Source: Planctomycetota bacterium
GTDB taxonomy: Bacteria > Planctomycetota > Phycisphaerae > UBA1845 > CAIVHJ01
Assembly: GCA_022573485.1 (NCBI GenBank)
Contig: JACZTW010000175.1
Span: 1 to 8,299, forward strand
Direction: 5' to 3'
Length of the DNA: 8,299 nucleotides
How positions within the stretch are numbered: the first letter of the stretch is position 1; every line of letters starts with the position of its first letter. Positions 1-4,376 of the stretch are shown here, piece by piece. The translations under genes were made by a program, and so were the position numbers. The notes under the pieces are model-generated. The model was not told the DNA's origin, searched no databases, and worked only from the letters and a program-made list of their open reading frames with translations.

Positions 1-10
1 TCCAGCGTCA

Positions 11-16
11 TATAAT
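11..16 (+). promoter_or_regulatory. possible -10 box for the PDZ gene
   Basis: A perfect TATAAT lies 38 bases before the ATG at 55. Its -35 partner would fall outside or at the very edge of the window, so it cannot be judged. Transcription would begin near base 23 and leave a leader of about 30 nt that includes the ribosome binding site at 41-45. The call rests on one hexamer only. Confidence 0.3.
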
Positions 17-40
17 GATGCGGGTTGTGGCAACCTGGAC

Positions 41-45
41 AGGAG
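41..45 (+). promoter_or_regulatory. ribosome binding site AGGAG for the PDZ gene
   Basis: AGGAG ends 9 nt before the ATG at 55. This decides the start: an in-frame TTG at 25 lies upstream of the site, and an in-frame ATG at 67 would be 21 nt away from it. Confidence 0.6.
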
Positions 46-54
46 TGGAGCGGA

Positions 55-837
55 ATGATATCTGGCATGAGAGTCCGCAGGTGCAGTGCAGCATTAGCCG
101 GCTGTCTGTTGTGTGCTGTGGTTGCGAGCACTCCGGCATCGGATGAAAAACCCGCAACCGATCAGCCCCGGCCCAAGTTCATCCCTCCCAAAAATCAACT
201 CACCGTCGATCAATTGATTGATGCCCTGGGCAGCCCGGATTACGAAGAGCGCCAACGAGCCACCGACGTTCTCAAAGACCAGAAGACTTCCTTCACGCAA
301 GAGTTGACGCGGATTTGCCGAACGGTTCAAGATCTGGAAATTCGGTTGCGCCTGGTCGAAGTGGCGGAGTTTCTGTTTTACAGGGAAGCCCTCAAGGGCA
401 TGGGCGGGTTCCTCGGCATCCAGATGGAAAATGCAGTGCCGAGCAAGCGAGTCCTCGGCGTGCGTGTTCTCCGGACGATCGACGGCAGCGCCGCTGACAA
501 AGGCGATATCCGCGCCGGCGATGTCGTCATTGCGATCGATGGTAGGCCTCTCTTGAGCAACGCGGACAGCAGCCTCGACCTACGCTTGACGGTCCGCCAG
601 TTGATGGACGCCTTGATGACCGCTATCAGCGCGGTTCAACCCGGCGCCGACATGACATTGACGCTGCTGCGCGACGGCGATGAACTTACTACGAAGGTCA
701 CCCTGGGCCTCAAGCCGCTTTCCCTTGTTCGCCAGCACATCGCCGCGCGAAGATTGGACTCGGACCATCAGGCCGCCCTGGAAGCCGCGCGACAACAATT
801 CGCCCGCTGGCGCGCCGAACTCGAAAACTCGCCGTAG
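55..837 (+). CDS. exported PDZ-domain protein (no protease domain)
   Basis: The 260-residue product begins with a basic n-region (MRVRR) and a hydrophobic segment at about residues 11-26. This looks like a signal peptide cleaved near STPA-SDE. An LAGC at 14-17 resembles a lipobox, but the hydrophobic stretch before it is very short. Residues 50-108 are helical and include LIDALGSPDYEERQRAT, a pattern seen in short HEAT-like segments of planctomycete exported proteins. Residues 117-220 form a PDZ domain: the carboxylate-binding loop is GFLGI, and SAADKGDIRAGDVVIAIDG is the conserved core. The C-terminal 40 residues are charged and helical. No trypsin-like catalytic triad is present, so a scaffold or sensor role in the periplasm is more likely than a DegP-type protease. 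The gene converges with the lipoprotein gene ending at 906. Its partner is unknown. Confidence 0.85.
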   Translation: MISGMRVRRCSAALAGCLLCAVVASTPASDEKPATDQPRPKFIPPKNQLTVDQLIDALGSPDYEERQRATDVLKDQKTSFTQELTRICRTVQDLEIRLRLVEVAEFLFYREALKGMGGFLGIQMENAVPSKRVLGVRVLRTIDGSAADKGDIRAGDVVIAIDGRPLLSNADSSLDLRLTVRQLMDALMTAISAVQPGADMTLTLLRDGDELTTKVTLGLKPLSLVRQHIAARRLDSDHQAALEAARQQFARWRAELENSP

Positions 838-905
838 CGCGCCCGCATTTCACTGATCCGCGGCCGCGTGGACCATCGTGAGCGAACGACAATGTTCAGG
901 GCTGC
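838..905. other. convergent intergenic gap
   Basis: These 68 bases separate two converging genes. They contain the palindrome CCGCGG and a small TCGT/ACGA pairing, but no GC stem followed by a T-run. No terminator can be called for either gene. Confidence 0.5.
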
Positions 906-1400
906 TTAGCCTCCGGGGCCGTCGGTCTGGACCTCCAATACGCCCAGATCGATCCGCCCTGATACTGGAACACCCTGAACCTCGATGATATCCACGATGT
1001 CCTCCTCCAGCACGGGAATCGTGATGCGTAACTCCTCGTCGTCTGTCATCCGAATCACAATCTCAATTTCATCGGGCGGATCCCCTAGCGGGGCGTGAGG
1101 CGGCGGCAATAGGAAGACAAGGCCGCACGATCCGCTGTCCCCGACGGGCACGGGGAACTCAAAGCTGCCATCCGGCTCAAGCGGGATCGGAGCAAAGCTC
1201 CCCTCCTCACCGCTGGAAGTGATCGGGTCTCCATCTCTCAACAAAAGAAGCGTCGTCAAGTCGCCTGAAATCGGGTCGCCTGTCTCGGAATCCACGATTT
1301 GCGCTTCGACCGTCCATCTCAAGCCGTAATCCGCGCACACGCACCCGCCAATGATTCCACACGCGATGCATCCTGTAATGATAGACAATACACGCATCAT
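906..1400 (-). CDS. small lipoprotein B, predicted beta-sandwich
   Basis: The 164-residue product starts MMRVLSIITG. It has a hydrophobic signal ending in IIGGC, so Cys20 is the likely lipidated residue, and a second cysteine follows at 22 (GCVC). The mature part alternates beta-type segments: VEAQIVDSETGDPISG near the start, PDGSFEFPVPV in the middle, and IEIVIRMTDDEELRITI near the end. This suggests a carboxypeptidase-regulatory or Ig-like fold, with no catalytic motif. It is strongly acidic. A GGGAG site at 1406-1410 lies 5 nt before the first ATG and 8 nt before the second ATG (1397), so either may be used. The ribosome site and ATGATG lie inside a repeat shared with 2350-2514. It appears to be a distant paralog of lipoprotein A, by the matched order of motifs. 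Function is unknown. Confidence 0.75.
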   Translation of the reverse strand: MMRVLSIITGCIACGIIGGCVCADYGLRWTVEAQIVDSETGDPISGDLTTLLLLRDGDPITSSGEEGSFAPIPLEPDGSFEFPVPVGDSGSCGLVFLLPPPHAPLGDPPDEIEIVIRMTDDEELRITIPVLEEDIVDIIEVQGVPVSGRIDLGVLEVQTDGPGG

Positions 1401-1562
1401 CGTTTCTCCCTTCGCGTCTTGGTGCCTTCGTGGCTTCCGTTATGCACTTGCTGCGACCGTAGGTGCGTGACGATCAACGATGCGCGTTGAGTCGGAACCG
1501 TTGCAGTTGGCCGGTGGAGCCGATGAACAGGATCGTGGCCGGCTGGTCGGATGACAATCCCT
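1395..1562 (-). repeat. duplication copy 1: FG-GAP 3' end plus leader
   Basis: This aligns with 2350-2514 over its full length with a single 3-bp gap. Identity by eye is about 84% in the non-coding half (1395-1474) and over 90% in the coding half, including an exact 44-base run (1519-1562). On the minus strand it reads from the C-terminal codons of an FG-GAP gene, through a purine-rich leader, to the ATGATG of lipoprotein B. It is one arm of an old tandem duplication. Confidence 0.85.
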
Positions 1563-1563
1563 A
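1474..1563 (-). pseudogene. C-terminal stub of a second FG-GAP protein gene
   Basis: On the minus strand from 1560 the reading is GLSSDQPATILFIGSTGQLQ followed by RFRLNAHR and a TGA at 1474-1476. The intact gene ends GLSSDQPATILFIGTGQLQ, then RFRLDADG and a stop at the equivalent place. The stub has one extra in-frame Ser codon, and most third-position changes are silent, so it diverged for a time as a coding sequence before losing its body. A TAG (1563-1561) stands directly in front of the first shared codon, where the intact gene has GAG. No start codon serves it. Roughly 516 codons of the ancestral gene are absent. Confidence 0.8.
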
Positions 1564-1570
1564 CACGCTC

Positions 1571-1650
1571 CGCTCACAATTATAAACGCAAAACCGACTC
1601 CAAAGCGGCCATAATTTATTGTTGCAGACGCAAACCCAAGGGGCCGTCGG
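1571..1650 (-). repeat. duplication copy A of the FG-GAP upstream element
   Basis: About 80 bases match 4187-4266, including an exact 18-base run TATAAACGCAAAACCGAC at 1581-1598 (equal to 4198-4215) and the shared AAACCCAAGG block. One internal 4-base indel is seen. On the minus strand it holds TATAAT (1584-1579) in the position where copy B has TATACT. In copy B this element lies upstream of the intact FG-GAP gene. Here it abuts the FG-GAP stub with only 8 bases between them (1563-1570). Confidence 0.75.
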
Positions 1651-1651
1651 C

Positions 1652-1671
1652 CTCGTCTCCGTGTGGACGAG
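1652..1671 (-). terminator. hairpin just after lipoprotein A stop
   Basis: CTCGTC (1652-1657) pairs with GACGAG (1666-1671) across an 8-base loop, and begins 5 nt after the stop codon of lipoprotein A at 1677. The stem is short and no T-run follows on the minus strand. At best it is a weak intrinsic terminator or an RNA 3' end stabiliser. Confidence 0.3.
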
Positions 1672-1676
1672 TCCAA

Positions 1677-2261
1677 TCAGTCAAAATCCTCAACTGGTAC
1701 GGGCTCGCCGATGGAAACGACGGTGACTTCAAAGAACTCGCCCGAGACGGTGTTGCCGGGCGTGAATTCGACGGTTAGGATTTCCGACACTTCATCCGTT
1801 TCGACCCGAACGTAGAAATCTACACGCGTCACCTGATCGACTAGGCCCCCCTCGCCGGTACATGGGTCAAAGTCAAAGGGACGCCCGGAACCTGTACAAA
1901 AGGCGATGGAATCCACCACAAGGGTTACGCGCCCGTCACCGTCGGTCGAGCCAACGTAGGTGCCGTAGGAGGACGGCGGGTTCGGGAACGATCTGGTTGC
2001 AGCATACACGTCCAAGCACTCTTCCGGGGTCAGATTCCTGCACGGTATCCCACCGGATTGGTATTGCGAAGCCCCAATCGTGATGAGCGCATCTGCAACG
2101 CCCTGCTCAGACACCAGCTCGGTCACGGCCAACTCGACCTGCTGTGTGTTCCGCTGACCACAGCTGCAGCCGGGGACAAGCGGCAACAAGACGGCAATGA
2201 CGCCGAGGAGGCAGTATCGGACGTCTTTCATTGGGCTCGCCCCAATGATTATGCGTTTCAT
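1677..2261 (-). CDS. small lipoprotein A, predicted beta-sandwich
   Basis: The 194-residue product begins MKRIIIGASPMKDVRYCLLG. A long hydrophobic stretch ends at LVPGC, making Cys32 the probable lipidated residue, with a second cysteine two residues on (GCSC). The start at 2261 is chosen because GGAGG (2272-2276) lies 10 nt upstream. A second in-frame ATG at 2231 would give a signal peptide of more typical length but has only a poor ribosome site. The mature part has beta-rich segments (VELAVTELVSEQGVADALI, STDGDGRVTLVVD, TRVDFYVRVETDEVSEILTV), and several cysteines (IPCRN, EECLD, AFCTG, DPCTG) could form disulfides. The motif order parallels lipoprotein B, suggesting paralogy. It is transcribed after the FG-GAP gene with a 167-bp gap. 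No enzyme motif is seen and function is unknown. Confidence 0.75.
   Translation of the reverse strand: MKRIIIGASPMKDVRYCLLGVIAVLLPLVPGCSCGQRNTQQVELAVTELVSEQGVADALITIGASQYQSGGIPCRNLTPEECLDVYAATRSFPNPPSSYGTYVGSTDGDGRVTLVVDSIAFCTGSGRPFDFDPCTGEGGLVDQVTRVDFYVRVETDEVSEILTVEFTPGNTVSGEFFEVTVVSIGEPVPVEDFD
2230..2246 (-). other. short dyad over the second ATG of lipoprotein A
   Basis: ATTGGG (2230-2235) and CCCAAT (2241-2246) are perfect inverted arms around 5 bases. The structure covers the alternative start at 2231 and would occlude it in the mRNA, which mildly favours the upstream start at 2261. It may also be chance. Confidence 0.25.
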
Positions 2262-2298
2262 TAGAGCAGATCCTCCATACTCGAATCGTCTTCCGCAG

Positions 2299-2355
2299 TC
2301 AGTGTCCATTCAACGGACGACGCGGAATCTCGGTATCAAGCCGCGTCCGCATCAT
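2299..2355 (-). CDS. 18-codon leader or relict ORF behind a good ribosome site
   Basis: The reading is MMRTRLDTEIPRRPLNGH then TGA at 2301-2299. GGGAG (2361-2365) sits 5 and 8 nt before the two ATGs, exactly as it does before the genuine ATGATG of lipoprotein B at 1400. The segment through ATGATGCG is duplicated between the two places, and the frames diverge immediately after it. It is either a relic of a start that lost its gene or an upstream ORF ahead of lipoprotein A, whose ATG lies 37 nt beyond the stop. Expression is unproven. Confidence 0.3.
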   Translation of the reverse strand: MMRTRLDTEIPRRPLNGH

Positions 2356-2514
2356 CGCTTCTCCCTTCGCGTCTTGGTGTCTTCGTGCCCTCTGCTATAC
2401 ACTTACTGTGGCCGCAAGTGCGTAACGATCAACCATCCGCGTCGAGGCGGAAGCGTTGGAGTTGGCCGGTGCCGATGAACAGGATCGTGGCCGGCTGGTC
2501 GGATGACAATCCCT
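2350..2514 (-). repeat. duplication copy 2: FG-GAP 3' end plus leader
   Basis: This is the partner of 1395-1562. It contains the last 28 codons of the intact FG-GAP gene and the following non-coding leader. The leader on the minus strand reads CACGAAGACACCAAGACG then CGAAGGGAG, a degenerate 8-base period of the form CACGAAGG whose last unit supplies a Shine-Dalgarno. The two copies lie in direct orientation 955 bp apart. Confidence 0.85.
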
Positions 2515-4063
2515 CGATGACGCGCAGGAAGCCCATATACTGCCCCACGTGCTTGACGGTGATCGGCTCGCCCTTGCGATCGAACACCATGATGTAGGCT
2601 TTCGTTTGTTCGTGCGTCCACATGTTCTTGCCGGTCTGTCGGGCGACATAGGCTGATACGCCGACGACGAACTCGGGGTAGCCATCGCCCGTGAGGTCGC
2701 CGCTCGATACGGTGAGCGTGGCGCTGGCCCCGCTCGGCAGGTCCGGCTCATAGATCCAGACCTCCTCGCCATTGCTGTCGAAGAGCCCGACGAAGGATTT
2801 CTGCCTCATGCCTCGGCCGAGATGTCGCGTGAAAGAGGCGAACCACTGGGTTTGTCCGTCAATCTGCACAGGCTCAACCGAACCGATGGACGCACCACGC
2901 GTGCCCTTGAATCGCACGCGCTCGATGACTTCGCCGTTGATATCAATCACACTCACGCGGCCTTGCCATTCGGGCAGGAGCAACTCAGGCACGCCGTCGT
3001 GGTCGATGTCGATGGTGCGGGCAAGATGGCCGCTGAAACTTCCGTTGATCTTCGACAATTCGGTCAGCCGTTCAGCGCCGAACTCCTCGATGTCGATATC
3101 CACCGACTCGGAAGATTCCTCAACTTCGAAGTCGTCGTCCATGTCCATTACAACCGACCCATAGAAGTCGAAGCTCTCGACCTTTTCTTCGAAACGCTCG
3201 GGCGTGTACGCAAACTGGGCCGCGGGGATTTCCTCGTTGATTTTGATGTCCGTGAAGGTCAAGACGAATTCGGCCTTCTCGATGGTGGGCATCTCGAATC
3301 CGAAAGAGTCATCCTCGTTTGCCTCGGAAGCGTTCGATATCATGAACTCATAGGCGGCCGTCAGGTCGATCTTGATTTCCTCGATCAAGAGCGTTTTGCT
3401 GTTGATCCAGGCGCAGAACTCCGCCGGATGATCGTCCGGGCACATTTGCATTTGAAACGTCCCGCACACGCTCCGGCCTTTTTGGCCGTTACGGTCTTCA
3501 TCCTTGACACTGCTGAATTCCTCGATCATCGGCAGGGTCGCGGCGAGCGTCTTGTCGTGCAGTGCCAGAATCACCGCGATTGGATCGACACCGCTCATGC
3601 CCCACGGCGAGAAGTTCTCGATTTCCACATCCAGCGGATTGGTCGCGTCTTTCTCTGTGTATTGGCCGAACATCTTCATGACCGTCCACATTTTTCGGCC
3701 GTCGGAGAACACTTCCATTTGCTCAGTCACCATGGCGATGCGGTTGGGGCGGGCGAATTTCAATGTGCCTTCCTGTTCCCGGTTCGGGCCCATGGCGAAC
3801 GGCATCGAGCCTTCGGTCTCAAGCGTGAACTTGGTCGTGTTCTTGTGCTGATAGGACTTCAGGCTGCGATACTTGGCCACGCTCTTTTCAAACACTTTCT
3901 TCGCTTTGGCGGCGTCGCTCCGATCGGCCGAGTCCGAGGCGTCGGGCTTGGTGCTGGATTCCCCTTCGGGTTCCGGAGCGCTCTGCCCCCGCGCCGGCGG
4001 GCCGACGAGAAGCAGTGCAGCGGCAACGATCAGAACACTTGTGATGATCCAAGGTTTTTGCAC
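2429..4063 (-). CDS. exported LolA-like (DUF2092-type) protein with C-terminal FG-GAP/VCBS repeats
   Basis: The 544-residue product starts at GTG 4063, with GGAGG (4072-4076) 8 nt upstream. An ATG at 4068 is out of frame and too close to that site. Residues 1-26 are a signal peptide ending PPARG-Q, followed by a Ser/Asp/Glu-rich linker to about residue 50. Residues 53-300 resemble the LolA-like/DUF2092 family: FEKSVAKYRSLKSYQHKNTT at the start, then FARPNRIAMVTEQMEVFSDG and MWTVMKMFGQYTE. Such domains form an open beta-barrel that can hold lipid. A very acidic stretch follows at about 305-335 (MDMDDDFEVEE). From about 345 to the end are FG-GAP/VCBS-type blades with calcium-loop-like DIDHDGVPELL (about 350) and GDLTGDGYPEFVVG (about 454). 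It follows the kinase gene after a 313-bp gap holding its own control region. Ligand and partners are unknown. Confidence 0.8.
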   Translation of the reverse strand: MQKPWIITSVLIVAAALLLVGPPARGQSAPEPEGESSTKPDASDSADRSDAAKAKKVFEKSVAKYRSLKSYQHKNTTKFTLETEGSMPFAMGPNREQEGTLKFARPNRIAMVTEQMEVFSDGRKMWTVMKMFGQYTEKDATNPLDVEIENFSPWGMSGVDPIAVILALHDKTLAATLPMIEEFSSVKDEDRNGQKGRSVCGTFQMQMCPDDHPAEFCAWINSKTLLIEEIKIDLTAAYEFMISNASEANEDDSFGFEMPTIEKAEFVLTFTDIKINEEIPAAQFAYTPERFEEKVESFDFYGSVVMDMDDDFEVEESSESVDIDIEEFGAERLTELSKINGSFSGHLARTIDIDHDGVPELLLPEWQGRVSVIDINGEVIERVRFKGTRGASIGSVEPVQIDGQTQWFASFTRHLGRGMRQKSFVGLFDSNGEEVWIYEPDLPSGASATLTVSSGDLTGDGYPEFVVGVSAYVARQTGKNMWTHEQTKAYIMVFDRKGEPITVKHVGQYMGFLRVIEGLSSDQPATILFIGTGQLQRFRLDADG

Positions 4064-4125
4064 GGCATGATCCTCCGTTAGGGTGACGAGGTTTGCTACC
4101 GACTCCGATTAGGCCGACGACGAAG

Positions 4126-4179
4126 AACCCGCGGCAGCGGCTATAGTAAGTTCCCAGCCGACTTGTGATAACGCGGGTT
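4126..4179 (-). promoter_or_regulatory. inverted repeat in the FG-GAP leader
   Basis: AACCCGCG (4126-4133) is an exact inverted match to CGCGGGTT (4172-4179), separated by 38 bases. If transcription starts just after the TATACT at 4201-4196, this pair lies at the 5' end of the mRNA. It could form a long-loop stem or be a pair of protein-binding half sites. Confidence 0.3.
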
Positions 4180-4186
4180 TCGCAGC

Positions 4187-4266
4187 CGCTCACTAAGTAT
4201 AAACGCAAAACCGACCCCGAAGAGGCCAAAATTGTTGCCGTAGGCGTAAACCCAAGGAGCCGCCGG
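4187..4266 (-). repeat. duplication copy B of the FG-GAP upstream element
   Basis: This is the partner of 1571-1650, about 80% alike by eye with an exact 18-base core at 4198-4215. On the minus strand it carries GGTCGGTTTTGCGTTTATAC. The TATACT hexamer inside it is a plausible -10 box; no clear -35 hexamer is shared by the two copies. Retention in both copies of the duplication shows it belonged to the original unit. Confidence 0.6.
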
Positions 4267-4322
4267 CTTTAGCCTGCGCGATGGCGAGTCGTCAATGGCG
4301 GCGAGGCGTACGAAAGGGGTGA

Positions 4323-4342
4323 CCGGTCGCTGGCGCTCCCGG
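4323..4342. repeat. REP-like extragenic hairpin
   Basis: CCGG-T-CGC / GCG-CT-CCCGG forms an imperfect stem (CCGG with CCGG, CGC with GCG) just beyond the kinase stop. Its compact, GC-rich shape recalls repetitive extragenic palindromes, but only one copy is in this window, so its repetitive nature is untested. It has no T-run that would make it a terminator. Confidence 0.3.
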
Positions 4343-4376
4343 CTCTGATTGTTCAATCCGAATTCCGAATTCCGCC

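Larger units (their letters stand above)
4064..4376 (-). other. control region between kinase and FG-GAP genes
   Basis: These 313 bases contain no convincing gene. From the kinase stop leftward on the minus strand they hold a GAATTCCGAATTC doublet (4360-4372), a REP-like hairpin (4323-4342), duplicated element B (4187-4266) with a TATACT hexamer at 4201-4196, an 8-bp inverted repeat (4126-4133 with 4172-4179) and the ribosome site at 4072-4076. The FG-GAP gene is therefore likely to have its own promoter as well as any read-through from the kinase. Confidence 0.5.

Noticed and set aside
838..905. Bidirectional terminator between the converging genes
   Set aside because: Only short GC palindromes are present, with no stem followed by a T-run on either strand.
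1395..1650. Insertion sequence or other mobile element as the source of the repeats
   Set aside because: No transposase, no terminal inverted repeats and no target duplication are seen. The repeats are collinear with an intact gene locus, which fits duplication and deletion.
2822..4081. Long plus-strand open frame (419 codons) opposite the FG-GAP gene
   Set aside because: It mirrors the minus-strand gene codon for codon, has no signal peptide or domain, no ribosome site, and a His/Arg/Leu-rich composition typical of antisense reading.
4358..4374. CCGAATT doublet as a regulatory repeat
   Set aside because: It is just two 7-base units next to the kinase stop codon, without symmetry partners or a nearby start, so no role can be supported.
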